A DNA stretch of 64,000 nucleotides from Cyanoderma ruficeps (lineage: Eukaryota > Chordata > Aves > Passeriformes > Timaliidae). Made by a program: the position numbers and the translations under genes. How positions within the stretch are numbered: position 1 is the first letter of the stretch; each line of letters begins with the position of its first letter. The notes under the pieces were generated by a model, which saw nothing but the letters and a program-made list of their open reading frames with translations, did no database searches and was not told the origin of the DNA. Where the stretch lies: contig VZDJ01007753.1 in NCBI GenBank assembly GCA_008694505.1, positions 17,519,003 to 17,583,002 on the forward strand, written 5' to 3'. Of the stretch, positions 12,461 through 26,000 are shown piece after piece.

Positions 12461-13310
12461 ATCTTAGAATCATGGAATGGTTTGAGTTAGAAGGGACCTT
12501 AAAGATCATCCAGTTCCAGCACCCCTGCCACAGGGATGCCACCCACTAGATCAGGTCTCGAACACTCCCAGGGGTGGGCCATCCACAACTTCTCTGGGCA
12601 GCCTGTTCCAGTGCCTCACCATCCTCACAGGAAAGAGCCTTTTGCCATTTAATCTAAATCTTTAATCTTTTTAGTTTAAAACGGTTCCCCCTCGTGCTAT
12701 CATTATTTTCTCAGGTAAAAAGTTTCCATCTTTTTTAAAGCCCTCTTTAAGAACTGGAAGGCTGCAATAAGGTCTCCTCACAGCCTTCTCTTCCCCAGGC
12801 TGAACAATCCCAACTCTCTCAATCTGTCTTCTTAGAGTTGCTCAAGCCCTCTTATCTTCATGGCCTTTCTCTGGGCCTGCTCTAACTGTTTCACATGTTT
12901 CTTGGCCTGAAGAACCCAGATCCAGATGCACTACTCCAGGTGGGGTCTAACAACAGAAGACAGGGGAGACCAACCTCCCTGGCCCTGCTGTGTTTGATGC
13001 AGCCCAGGATATGGTTGGATTTCTGGGCTGTACTTGCACCATTGCTAACTTCTGTACAGTTTGTTGTCCAGCAGCACCCCTAAGTCCTTCTCCACATGGC
13101 TGCCCCCACAAAGTTCATCTCCCAGTCTGTACTCATGTCTATGATTGCCCTGACCCTGGTGCAGCACCTTGCACTTGGACGTGTTGAACCTCATTAAGTT
13201 CTCACAGACCCGCTGCTTCAGCTTGCCAGTGTCTTCCTAGAAGGCATCCCTTCCTGCTGTTGTGTCAGCTGCAGCACTCAGCTTTGTGCTGTCAATAATG
13301 CTGCTGAACC
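12461..13310 (-). mobile_element. CR1 LINE, 5'-truncated, 3' end at 12461
   Basis: Read on the minus strand, this is the C-terminal end of the CR1 reverse-transcriptase ORF followed by the CR1 3' UTR. Recognisable peptide blocks include TKLSAAADTTAGRDAF, NTSKCKVLHQGQGN, VEKDLGVLLDNKL, VRPHLE, EDRLRELGLFSLGKRRL and GDLIAAFQFLK. Several in-frame stops interrupt them, for example directly after VRPHLE, before EDRLREL and before GDLIAAF. On the plus strand the 3' end gives the familiar avian CR1 signature AGAATCATGGAATGG, then GGGACCTTAAAGATCATCCAG. The copy is about 850 bp, is 5'-truncated as usual for CR1, and is dead. It lies in the same orientation as SIPA1L1. Confidence 0.93.
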
Positions 13311-16300
13311 AACAGCACTTTTTCTAGTTAAGTAATTAGAATAATTCTAGAAAGACAGTCTACCCATGCTGCTGTTGCAAAACTACTGAATATTCAGCTA
13401 TAACTTCGTACAATTTTCAAACACTCTTCAGCCTAAGAGCTAATCAGGCTGGTGAAATAACTTTGTGCACCATCAGATAAAGGAAGCGAAAACGCAAACA
13501 CTGTGTGCCATGATATAACCTAATCTTCCTATATAACCTATACTTTTCAACAGTACCTATCAAAGAGTGTTTAAGCACTATTAACCTACATGAAATGACA
13601 CCACTTCATAGCACTTCCTAAAGATCTATTCAGGCTTGCTTTTACAGGCAGGACAGAAGGAAAACAGAATGAAAACTGATGGATTTAGGGCAGGAGAACA
13701 CCAGGCAAAAAGGGATCGTAAAGGAAAAGTAAAGCTGAGAGTTGAACATAAAACACGCAGAAGTACAAGCATCCACTACTACAAGTTCCTCTTCACAGTC
13801 TGCCGTGAAAGCCAAGATTTGTCCCTCTCTGTTCCCCTTCCACCATCAGTATCTCTGAAAGCAAAGAATACACCTCCCCCCCCAAATGCTGTTCTATCAA
13901 AACAGATAACCTAGTAGTACAGGTTTCTCATTAACTTAAGGCCATAGGTTCACAGAGCATCTCTAAAAATGCCCAAGCTTGGTGTTGACTATAAAAGCAT
14001 CCAAACATCACCAGTTCTCCCTGCTTCCTCAAATTATATTTTTTCCTTCAAAAATTTTCAGGACAACAATCCTAAGTAAGGATATAGATACACAAACGCA
14101 TCTATAATCATAGTAAAAAAATACAACTAAGTGGTCTATGTAACTCATTCTTGACCTGCTGCATACATGGTTTTGTCATTAGTTACGTGACCACACAATG
14201 TATTTTCCAAAGGAAATTCTCTGTTCCTGACTCAGCTTTACAGATGTCTCACTCTGGGGACCAGCTGTTTCATGTTCTGCAGGTTTTTGCAGCCGTCCTC
14301 CTTCATCTGCTGTAGCAGCTGGAACACAGGCCATAAATTATTATGTTAATAGTTAATATCATACACTGAAGAAATGAACTCCACCCTTGACTGTGTCTAT
14401 ATGAATTAAATCATTATTAAGTCAATTTTTTGCAGATTGCAACCACCTGTCCATGTTGATCTCTCTAGACCATCCCAGCCTGGTGTCTACTTTGAGACCC
14501 AACAGTCTGGTGTAAAAGGTTTGATTAGCTCCAATCAAAATAAAGTGAAAACATTACATTTGACAATATTAAAAATTCCTAAAGCACAGGTCCTGGGTAC
14601 ACTGGTTATCGGCTTTAACGAAAATAAACAGTAACAGCAATCTGTACTTTAACCTTCTCTCGTATTCATTATTTGCAAAACATGACAGCATCAGAGACAG
14701 AGTGAATCCCACTTGATTTAAGTGACCATCGGTTACCAGTAACAGGTGTTGTTTTCAACACAAAAACAGGCCAGAACTTAAATATTAAGCAGCGAAATTG
14801 TTAACAGGGAATATGTAATCTATGAAAACTAGTTACAGTTACAAGATAGGCAGTATGATACCTACTTCTAAAGCCAAGAGCAGCATTTGTGAAGAGTGAC
14901 AATTCCTACTTTGTTACTATTTCAATACAGAAAAAATACAGCTGAAGGTACAGCTATGAATATCTCTGTGAACAGAATATGGCGAGGACAAACTCACATA
15001 ACCACGAAAATGCACACTTTCCCCATTCATCTCAACTTACTGAGGAGGCCAATAAAATAATCAGATGAACAGCTACATATAAAAAGCTGTAAACGAAAAC
15101 CACATGCAAAAACTACTAAAAGGGCACATGAAAATTTAATACTGGTTATATCAATTAAAAATCTGAATAGAGAGTTAAGAGAATAATCAGAAAACCAATT
15201 ATTTGCTTATCACATTGCATACAATAATTAGAAAAGCAGTCCAAGTATCTGTTCAAAATGGGTCTCACACCCTTAGGACAATTTTTATTCTTAGGTTTTC
15301 ACTAGTACCAGATGTCTAAGTATCTAATCTCAGCTCAAAATGAGCACAAGCCTATCTTCATTCTTTTGCTTTCTATTTATACCTTTTAAAATCACTTTGC
15401 TGTCTCCTCCACAGCCAAAGTTCTAGGTGTAGGACAAAGAACCACTCTTATAAAACTTAAAAGGATCGCGTAGATGAACTGCAAGATGGTTTTGCAGACT
15501 CCATCATTCTTAAAAGGCAGGGAAGTCAAGGATCTTGACTTCTTATTTGTCATGCCTTAAGTCAGACACCCAGAAAAATGAAAACCTACCAGTCAAGATT
15601 TCATCTCAAGACCTCTGGAATACAAAGCAGCAAATACAAGCAGTTGATCAAGAAGAAATATCTCACTCAAATCAGTTCAGGATAGTAAAAAAACCTTAAC
15701 TACTGCACAGTAATCAGTTTCTATCTTGGATCCAGTTAAACAAAGAAGATAATTCAACAACTACTTGTTAAAGTGAATGGAGAAAAGGAGCTCATGCCTG
15801 ACACATCATTTCACAGACCTTCTATGACAGTTTTTCATAGCTTTAGTTTATGTGGAATCATGCTCTTTTCCCCTGCAAAGTAGTGACTTTATCCACAACC
15901 GAGTCTTACTTGACAAGATTCAGCAATTACTCTTATCTGCTGAGAACATGATGAGACTCCAGATCCTGGAATCACGGGTGCTAATGATCCTAATAGTCTG
16001 ATGTTGACAGAGATAGATTTGGGGCCACCAAATTATTCATGATTCATAACATTCCAAAGGAAAGACTTCATACTTTTTCACCATCAGCCCTCATTAAAAA
16101 GTGGCATTTTAAAATTGAAAGTTTGGAAATGAGTGAATCAGTTTCAACTTCTAGGAAAGGCTCACTTTTGCCAAGCCTCCATACCACACACCTGCTGCAC
16201 TCTAAACAGCAAAACATAATAGAGGGCGGTAAATGCAACATATCTCCAGGTATATTTTAAAATCACCAAAACTGTAGGATAAGGAGATCAGAATAACATT

Positions 16301-18375
16301 TTACAGCAAGCAGTTGTTAAAAACTTAACTGAGATCTCTGTTCCACAAGCTTTACTAAAATACAGTCAATTTAGGAAATGCAGTGCAACAACAGACATTA
16401 CTGGCAGCAACCCTTGCTAACTTTTACTGGGAAAAGAAATGGTGTCTGCATAAGCCCCTGAAAACTAGAAGCTCCTCTAAAACTAGGAAAATAAATGAGA
16501 ACAAGGAAAAATATTTTATATATGAAAGCTTATCTATTTGTGTCACAAATTCTTACCTGAATTATAACAGATCAAACCCCAGGAGGGAATACTAATTTAT
16601 CAGCCAATTAAGTTATTATATGTACAAAATAATGTCTAATTTCATAAAATTAATTCCTCAGAGAAGAAAAATTCAATTTAGCCTTTTGAAATATTTTATC
16701 TGGTTACCTATTATTAACTTTATCCTATTCTTGCCAGGATTACTTTCATCATTATAACTGCAGGAAAGCTAAAAGGTTCATCTTTCTGAGGACGTTTTTA
16801 CCAACTAAAAATCTATTTGAAGAATAATGTTGGTATTTTACTAACTTACCGGTTCTATTTTTTTTTCAAACTTAGCAGAATTGCTGGCTTTGCGTTACCA
16901 GAATTTGTGATAACTGTCAGCTTTAACAGACAGACAGATTCCCTCAACCTCCCTTTCTTTTCCCTCCACCAATTTATGTGTCTACAAAATTTGTCACTGA
17001 TACGTGTTTCTGCCTTTTTCTCTGAATGTTTCCTTGCACCCTAACCATGCAAAGAAAACCTTTGTTCTGAGGACACCAGGTGCCATCTGCTTCAACACAC
17101 ACAATGATCACCTGCACTGATCTGCGAGGATTTAGCGCTGCTTTATTCTTAGCTTCATTCTCTGCTGAAGTAGCTGATGCAAATACACGTGAACCTAGGC
17201 AAGGTTACGTTGATTTTAGGGCATAACAGCAATTACTGTGAGTCACTACCAGCAGCTTGTGCACTCTTGCAGTGTGCCTCTCTAGAGACAAAGCCAAGCT
17301 CGCTCTGCTTTCAGGGTGGAACATCCGGAGGATGCGCAGTCACTAGGAAAGGGTGCTGAGCTGAGCACGCCCACTGTGGCGCTCGGCAGAATTTGCTCCC
17401 CCAGGTTTCAGGCCCTGGTAACCATGGCTGTAAACCATCAGCTGGCTCAGAGCACAGTGAACCAGCTGGCCTCCCTGCGCAGAAGACCATGAAGTCACAC
17501 TCAATAATCATAATCTCCTGCAGTCAGTGGTAAATGCTCGTGACATAACCGGATGGTAAATGAAGCATAATAAAAGCTATCAAACTGAGACAGATACAGC
17601 AACACAGGGGACAGTTAGCTCCCACCTGTGCACCTCAGCACATTTTGGTCTGTTATGATTTCCTATTAATTATTCACCAAGCAAAAAAAAACAGTATCTC
17701 AAAGCCAGAATTGCATCCTCTGTTTTCACATTCATTTCATATGCATTAATCAAGACATGGATATAACAATTCTCAAGTGTACAAGTAACTGCTGCTGAAA
17801 CAAATACTTTAAAACTCCTTTTAACTGAGACAGAAAGGAAGAGTGAGAAAAGGACTGCACGTGGTCATTCCTCCTTCAACACTCATGTTCCATTTTGGTA
17901 CCAATATCACTTATCTAGCTAATTAAGTGTAGAATCCCTTTCCTGAAAGCTAATTTACAGGATCTAAAAGAGAGATGATGACAAGTCTTACTGTATGCTA
18001 TACTGTATTCTATTCCTGGAACAAAATTGTTAATAACAATTTACTTTTGAAAGGAGTGCTTGCTCTCTAGGAAACGAGTCTACATCAGTGGCAACACGAG
18101 AGCAAATTATTCCAGCTCACAGACACCATCGCTCAAGAAAGCAAATCTTTACTAACTACAAAGCAGTTTGATTTATAGCCCTCCCTTTTCTTATTTTAAA
18201 GGGATGTCTATTTCTCAGTTTGTAGCTGTTGCTATATTGCACCCCTGGGTAATGGTTCCAGAAACAGACTGTTTTCTTGGTGTGTGGAGTCTTATAAGAA
18301 GTTGCTTTACTGACAAGTGTCCAAGTTAATCAATGACTAATATCTGATACTGTGACAATCTGACCGATGAAGAGT
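13311..18375 (-). other. SIPA1L1: SIPA1L1 5' intron, no recognised genes
   Basis: About 5 kb of AT-rich sequence. I see no repeat family I can name. A more GC-rich, CpG-containing patch lies around 17300-17500, with five CpGs in about 70 bp near 17330-17395. The small open frames here show no recognisable protein. The frame at 13636-13914 has a basic, low-complexity composition and looks accidental. Confidence 0.6.
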
Positions 18376-18503
18376 CACAAACCAAACCAAAACAAAAAAA
18401 AAAACCCCACAAAAAAACCCACCCAAACCAAACAAAAAAAACCCAAAAAACCCACCCAAACCAAACAACACACACAAAAAAAACCCCACACACCAAACCA
18501 CCA
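18376..18503. repeat. A/C-only low-complexity tract (G/T-only on the gene strand)
   Basis: For 128 consecutive bases the plus strand has neither G nor T. It is built from AACCAAACC, CCCACCC and A8-11 runs. The block CCCACCCAAACCAAAC occurs twice about 33 bp apart, which implies local duplication. The complementary strand, which is sense for SIPA1L1, has seven runs of three or four G separated by T-rich spacers. Confidence 0.92.
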
Positions 18504-21500
18504 GACCAAGAAACAATCTCCCCCAAAATGGGCTGATACTTCTTGGCCTAGGTACAGCTCAGTGTGAGAGCTACAAATTCCAGTAAGTACCAAGGATGCC
18601 CTTTCCTAAGGTTTGCATAGCATAAAGGCCCACACAAGTCCGTTCCCCTCCAGTGCAGCCACAATTTGTTTCCAGCATACCTTTGGTACCAATACAGGGA
18701 TAGAACTTCCCCTGTGGTCTCTGAGCTGCTTCCACTGGCTCTGTTCACACTGGCCATACTTGGCACACCGTACACAGTCATTACCACGTCTCATAACGTG
18801 CCACAAACATCAGAGTTGAGAGAGACTTCAGTTTGGAAGAAGGGGAAAGAGGGTATTTAAGCTACTATCTCTAAATTTCCAGTTGCTTCCAAGTGGTCTG
18901 GAGTGCAACTCAAAACTAATTTAATTTTTCTTGTAACAAGTGTTGGACTGTGTCACTAATTTGACAAAAGAATTATTAAAAAAATATAAGTCCATGATTT
19001 TGCTAGCACTTGAGATCTTTTTCTCAACATCATTAATATTCCTTTACTCTATCACTGCAGTTGCTTCCCCCTAAATTAATGATTTAGTAAAAGAATTGCA
19101 AGGAGCTGTTCTGGTGCCTTCAAAAAAGTCATCCAGCTCTCAAACCTCCACAGAGCACTATTTCTCCATAGGCTGGCTGATCATTAAGTCATATTTAAGG
19201 GAGAAACAAAACCAGCTTTTCAGGAGCAAAAGTTAAAAATTGCCTAAAATTAATAGGCTTTGTTTTCACAACCCTGATATTAATCATCTAGAGAGCCTTT
19301 CACATTCACACACATTCCTGAAGATGCTCTTGCAACTATTGCTCCTGCTTTAAAGGAACTGCTGCAGGGCTGGACAGGAGAATTCCAAGCAGATGGACTA
19401 TTACCAGACATCCACACCAGAGGTGTACATCAATTCCTGCCTCACCACCACTCTTTTGCTTATGTCCCAGGCCCCTTCAGCAGCCAGTCACTCACAGTCT
19501 ACCCTCACTCTAAGCCCAGCTGCTGGCATTGTTGGCAATCATCCTGCACAATCCCTCCATCTCAACCCTGGGACCCTCTGCCGTGCAGCCTTTTTGGCCC
19601 CAACCCCCAATAGGATAGAACAAACTCCATCAGTTTGGAATTTCAGACCTAAAGTAAATCCATTCAAAAGACAGCTGAGCGCCTCATCAAACAAAATACC
19701 ATTTTTTCAAGCTTACAAATAACTAATAGGTGTTCAATGAATTTGCTTCCTTATCAGCTAATGTAAAAATACCAAGTAGATCATTGAATCTATTACAGTT
19801 CCTGTATATTAAAAAAAAATACGAGAAAAAGAGGCAACTGGAAGTTCCACAGATAAAAATCAAACACTATGTTTGCTGAGGGAAAAACAAGTTTAAGCTA
19901 CTACTGAAATATAATATTTACAAGTACACACTCAAGAAAGGATTTTCCTCACCCTAAATAACCTATTAAAATGTCAATTGAACTACCTAAATGATATTAT
20001 GACAAAGAGTTTAACACAAAGTTAAAAGAGTTCCCCCTAAAATACATGTTTTGCTTTTGTGTGTAGCAATATATACCACGTATATTTTTGTATACGTACA
20101 TCTACATATATTTACACGCACAATGTTAATGTTACCTTTCCAAAGCTTCTCTAGACAGAAGTACTTAAATATAACATAAGCAAACATGGGAATTAATCCT
20201 CATGTCATTTAAAGACTTCCCATGATTACTAGTGTTTTACACTAGTAAATGCGCTTCATGAACTGCATTCACTACTGCTATATGAAAACAAAATTTAAGC
20301 TAAACCCATCAAATGTTCATTTTATGTTTCTACAGGAAATTTTGACTCTAATAACCCAGAATATGCCCTGCAGCATGTATCTTTTAGGTATTCAGATTAT
20401 TTGAACTTTAGCCAAGTAAAGACAGCAATAATAATTACATTGACAATTACGGTTCAGACTATAAAGTCATACAAGGGTTACAGAGAGCAACAAATATTCT
20501 TTTAACAGTTCACATGTTTGAACAGATAAGAAAGCATGTAATTCTCAAAAAATCCTCGCAAGAAGTACAACCGTTTCCGTTTCAAGTGACTGCCACATGC
20601 AGTCAACTGTGCAACACCAAGAAAGGAAGTCAATTAAAAACCTCAGAGGAAGATAGTAATTTGTAGCAAAAACTTCAATAATTCTTCTTCCTTTTTTTTT
20701 TTTTTTTCCTATGACTGTGCGACATTCAAATTGAAATGCACCCAGCTGAACCCTCCACAGCCTTCAACTAAAAATCCTTTTGGAAAAAAACCCTAAAAAT
20801 TCAGTAATATTCTTTTCATCAATATGGCAATCTTTTTTAGATGCTAAATTTTGTATTACTATAATGCTAAGCTCTTGAAAACATACTGGTATATCAGTGT
20901 AAAGAACTTGATCCAAAAGTGCAGATAAACAAAAAGTAAAAATAAACAAATTCCCCCTAATAAGAGTAGGTTAAAACAAAGGGTTTAAAAAAAAGGTCAA
21001 TTGTTTATTTAGATACTGATCTTAGAAGACAAGACAAAAAGTTAGTAAGCAACAGATTTTATAAGAAAGCAAGAATAATTTTCAGCAACTCTTCACTTTT
21101 CTATGTTTTCCATTCTTTTCACTTTTCTCTTAGACCATCACTTTCACACTTTGCCTGTAACCATTTAACGCGCATGGAATCCCATGTACAAGCCAAACTC
21201 TGGTGTCCTTTCAGTGGAACACTGAAACAGGCTCCAGTATCAATTATGCATCAATTTACCAAGGATTCTAAAATGACTGCCACTAGCAACCACCTACACC
21301 ACGGTTAGAGTGATATTGATGGCTTACTGCATGCTGCATTTCTCTCACATACTCCACCTCAAAGTGGGGAACTGAATATTGGGTACAATCATCTTTTTGG
21401 AACCACCTTTTGTGTTTTCTGAAGCCTATTTTATCCATACAAGCAAACAAAAATGACAACCAGTTGAAAAACGTTTTTCTTCAGACAATTAAACTGTTCA

Positions 21501-22916
21501 CAAAGAAGGCATGGCAACAGATTCAGTAAAGCCACATATTTTTAGAGCAGTGCTTATGGTAACCCTTCCCAGTGCTCCAATGTAACAGATCCTCCCAAAC
21601 TAAAAAGGCTGTGGTCTTTGTCCAAGGAAGACGTTTATTTACTAGTTTGGTTTCATTCAGAGTTAAAGACAGGGTCATCCCACAGACCAAAAAAGAAAAC
21701 CATCTTAAATTACCGTTTGACACACATACTGTGTAAATCTAACCTTATGAGGAACCATAAATCCACCAGAATAAAAAAAAGCTTTCAGGCTTCTCTAACT
21801 CTGATAAAACATAAGCAAGCATGACATCAGAGATCCCTGGGGATAATCCACTCTCCCGTCTTCGACAAAACACATATAAAAAGCTTTTGCCCTTGACAAC
21901 CACATCTATTTTCCAAATATATGCATTACACATGTATTTTCTAAAACACCATATTCATGAATATAAAAGAATAAAGAGTTCAACCTCCACATAGGATTGT
22001 ATATAGCTTTTTTTTGTTAATTTTCCTTTAAAATGTCATTTAAAATTAAGACTAAAAGAAAGTCAGTTTTAAGTAAGACTTCACCAGTTTTTGGGGTATG
22101 AAAATACATCAGAAAAATATGGATAACCACACAACTGACAGGAGTTTAAGAGCAATAGGTGTTCCATCACAAGGTGACAAAGATGAGTGTGTTACATCCA
22201 TCACCGATATCACCTCAAAAACTGCAAAGGATGTCTGAAGCTTTCAATGTGAAATGTAGAAGAATTACGTATAAACCCACAAAGAGATCCTAAAATCTAG
22301 CAGGGAACAGAGCACAACTATAGAAACCTTGTACTCTGCTAAATGAACACATATTACAATGGCATTCACCTTTTCCATACGGGAATGTACAAAAAAACAC
22401 GACGCAAATGCCAGACTGGTAGTATGTAAACTATTATTCTACATCTAAAATACTTCAGTACTAATAATGATGAATAAAACAATGCAGAAAGGGACAAAAA
22501 CCTACCTGTAAAAATATGCAGTTACTCAGCAGAAATCTGCATCCTGCATGATTGCAACAGTTATGGCTTAGAAAATAAAGGTAGATATAAATATTTCAGT
22601 TGATTCATTTCTTGTGAGTGCTGTGCTACGAGTGGGTGTTCAGGCTGGATTTCACAAGACTTAAACAGAAGAATTCTTCATATGCAGAAAATCAAGAAAA
22701 GTTACTTAGAAACTCTCTCAGCAGTGACCAACAGGTCCGTGAGACCCTTAGGTTTGATGATGTATGTTATGTTCTACAGTCCTACCACAGACTACAAAGT
22801 CAAAGCAACTGAGAGCATCCAAGTAGACAGCACTTACATTTTAAAGATAGCCACACCAGTCACTCACTGAGGGCACAGAGTTATCTCCAGCAACTACAAC
22901 AGAAAATCATACCTAC
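18504..22916 (-). other. SIPA1L1: SIPA1L1 5' intron, no recognised genes
   Basis: AT-rich intron. It contains a 16-base T run at 20692-20707, a short hairpin at 20226-20248 and a patch of alternating purine-pyrimidine bases around 20065-20120. Around 18540-18820 both strands carry overlapping small open frames in a less AT-rich patch. I could not match any of them to a known protein. Confidence 0.6.
20226..20248. repeat. perfect 10-bp inverted repeat with 3-base loop
   Basis: The arms TTACTAGTGT and ACACTAGTAA are exact reverse complements separated by TTT. There is no T-run after it and no other feature next to it, so a function cannot be inferred from position. Confidence 0.85.
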
Positions 22917-23098
22917 CTGGCCACTTCCATCAACCCTTCAGGAGTGATTGTGAAAGCCTCTGCTCATTGTGTGAAGAAACCTACACCAACTTGCAATACC
23001 AGGGAGACGCAAATAAGCAATTCGAGTCATGAATCCAGACAGTCAAGCTGGCAAATCAGGATACAAACTGAGAGGAGCAAGCAAGGTGGCAGCGACAT
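22917..23098 (-). other. candidate noncoding 5' exon on the SIPA1L1 strand
   Basis: On the minus strand a T-rich acceptor (GTGTGTTTTTAG, then ATGTCGC) is followed 182 bases later by a near-consensus donor (GTGGCCAG|GTAGGT). The segment between is less AT-rich than its surroundings. It contains an ATG that opens a 23-codon hydrophobic frame ending in TGA, and further stops exclude a long coding role. SIPA1L1 needs at least one upstream noncoding exon because its start-codon exon has an acceptor. This is the best-formed candidate I found between 11 and 64 kb. Splice-site matches of this quality also occur by chance in 50 kb, so the call rests on pattern alone. Confidence 0.3.
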
Positions 23099-26000
23099 CT
23101 AAAAACACACTTTGCAATTTAAATAAGAATCAGTCTATTACAAGCACACATATGCCAGCAGTACTGCCACTTCATCCATATATCTTTAAATCTAAGAAGA
23201 AAATTTAGATGGATGGCTGGATACTACCAGTTATCTCAAAGCGTAAGAAAACTTGTGTGTGTTTGACCTGCCCAGCTGTCCATGCAGGTCTTTTATCAAC
23301 TGCCTTTCTAGCCCAAGACCCAAATTACTCCTTACAAGATTTATTCACTTTTCTCTAAGTTGGGCTACAACAACTCACAGATACCACAAAAATAAGCCTC
23401 CAGCCAAACATCCCAAACACAGTCCCTCCAGCATTTCCATTTGAGGTTTCTTCATTATAATCTAAGGAAGTGTGATGGAAAAATCTTTTTGCCTTATGTC
23501 ATTTTTTTCCTCCAGTCATGGTCAGTAAAAGGAAACATCTACATCTGTTCCTGGTTCACATGCATGAAAAACACTTTATAAAATGAAAACAGATTTGAAA
23601 TCATTTAAATTCCAATACTAAAGCTTCAAAAGTAAATTACCTACAGAAAGTACATGTGTGGGTGTATTCCTGTTTCACTGCATCAACAGCCTTAATCAGG
23701 CTTGCATACTATTTCTGATCATGGTTCATTATATAAAATCACGTTGATAACAGTTCAGCAAGAACGTTCCTTAACCCTTCCTGAAAAAAGGAAATATCAT
23801 TCTTGCACCAGTTTTCACCCTTGCTGTCTGTGTGTGGGGGTGACTTTCTCTGGCCACCCCTGACTTTGTGGAAGCCATGACAGCCCACTGTAAATCACAG
23901 GAAGCTCCTTGAACTCTCCATCAGTAAAAAGGCTGCAGCTCCTCCCTATGCTGAGTATGGTGACTCCTGCAGGTGACTCCTCAGCTCCACCTGTCCCAGC
24001 AGATCCTCCCTAAAACGCAGATTTTGAAGACTAATGCACCACCCTGCTCACGTGAAGCCAAAATTATTCCAATTGCATCGGTTGGAGCCACGTATCTCCT
24101 GCTCACAAGATGAAGGCCCTGCTTGGAGTTCTGAGGAGTAGTTAGGAATACAAACAACTACTTTGAAGCCAAATACGCCTTTTTTGATTCACAGTGCTGC
24201 ATTTCCTTAAGCATGCACATTTTGTATTTTGGTCTTGTGTCTACTCTTCTATTACTCCAAAATGGGGATTTTATCAATATAATTTATTTTCTGTTAGCCA
24301 GATCAATATCTGAAAATTACTTGAAAATACCAGCAATTGTGAAGCATAGCTTATAATTTCTCAGTAGGATTTCTGACCAGTAAAGGATCACACCTGTGCT
24401 CCACAGTCTGCTTGTTCAATTTCAAGATAAACTGGATCTTGATTTTACTCTGTAAAGACTAGATGATTTTTTACCTCCTTCAATTGAGAACGTTTGCTCA
24501 GTGATAAAACCAACTCACCTTTCCATACTGCAACATGGAGGTTTTTTTCCTAGAGAAAAGCTGTGGGAAAAATAGTTGTTTTTTATGACAATTTCAGTAG
24601 CTGATTTAGTGAACAGTCTAATGCTAGCACTACTCAGTTTTCATCATAATGCAAAACTTTATCCTCCCACTAAAGAAATCCTCTTCCGTAATTATATGAG
24701 TTTAAGTCTCTTAGGATTTTACAGAAAGATGCCAATATAATTAAGCTGTTTTATGTGCACATATATGTTTGGAGGAGGGTTGCAGGAAAAGGAAAAAAAT
24801 GAAAAATTACCCCATCAGTTCAATTTGCATTGTAACCCTCAGGAAATCAACTCTTCTTCAAGCCTACCATGACCACAGCAATGAGATTAGAGCAGAGCAA
24901 TCTATTTGGAGCTGGTTGCACAAAAGTTACACCTAAAAACACTGGACAGCTAAATCTACAGATAGTTTTTTTCCCTACTTTGTGCTTCATGCCAACCATA
25001 CAGTCATCCTTTCCCAAATTCAGCGAGCCACCTTTTGAAGTACTAAGACATGGCTCAAAATAAGATCACAGTTTTAAAACTGCCCGATGAGCACAGATTC
25101 TGAAGAACACAGAAGTGCTTCAAAATACTAACTTTTATAATAAAAATATTCGGTTTCCTTCCAAGTAAAGTACTTAGACCAGTTTCTGCTTCTCTGTACA
25201 TTAGTACAGACTTGCCAGAATCACCACTGAGGATGAGCACTCATTCTAGTTGAAAATCTCTCTGAAATGAAACACACAAAATTTCTGATACTCTTGAGTG
25301 GTTCACTTCAGAAGAGGGAATAAATTTCTGGTGAATCTTTTCTTTCTTATTGGGACAAAAAAATACAAGTACTGGAAGAAATCCTACAGTGAAATAAAAC
25401 AGATTTTTAAATCTTAAGTCTATTTTTGAAGTTTGGAAAGGGGTGGGGGGGAACTTGTGTGCTAGAAAGTCATGGTGTGTCCACTGAAATATTACAAACA
25501 GTTCTTGTACCGCAGAAACAGAAAAATCTCTATAAAGCAACCAACAAATATGCATTGTTAGTTATAAATCACAACCATGACTTATGGATGCCAGAATTTA
25601 GCTAAAAAATGGTCAGGTAAGTTCACATACAAAAAATGTCATCAGGGGTTTCAACTGCAAAAATGAAGTTCAGGAAGTTCCTCAGTCAGACTTCTAGAAA
25701 CTTCAGGAAAACATAACATGAGATATGCAACTATTTGTTTGCTCCTACCTTTCTCTTCCATACAAACAGATATAGCACTTGCCTGATTCAGAACTGCTCT
25801 TGGTTATGTTCTTATATAAGATGAAATTACCAAGTTTTATTAGTAAGAGAAATTAGCTTAAGGGAATAGAAACTTTTGTATCCCAGCTCAGATGAAAAGC
25901 AGGAGCAAAGCCCTTGAAACTTGCACAGATCCAAAGTTTCAGTTTAAAACTTGGCTGTTACTTCTGTATTGCAGATCTGTCTCCCAAAACCCACATGCTA

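Noticed and set aside
18548..18819. Cluster of small overlapping open frames on both strands, one with a Cys-rich stretch (DCVRCAKYGQCEQ)
   Set aside because: The cysteine spacing does not fit a CCHC or other zinc finger I know, the frame is short (66 codons) and stops flank it closely. I have no positive evidence for a gene or retroelement.
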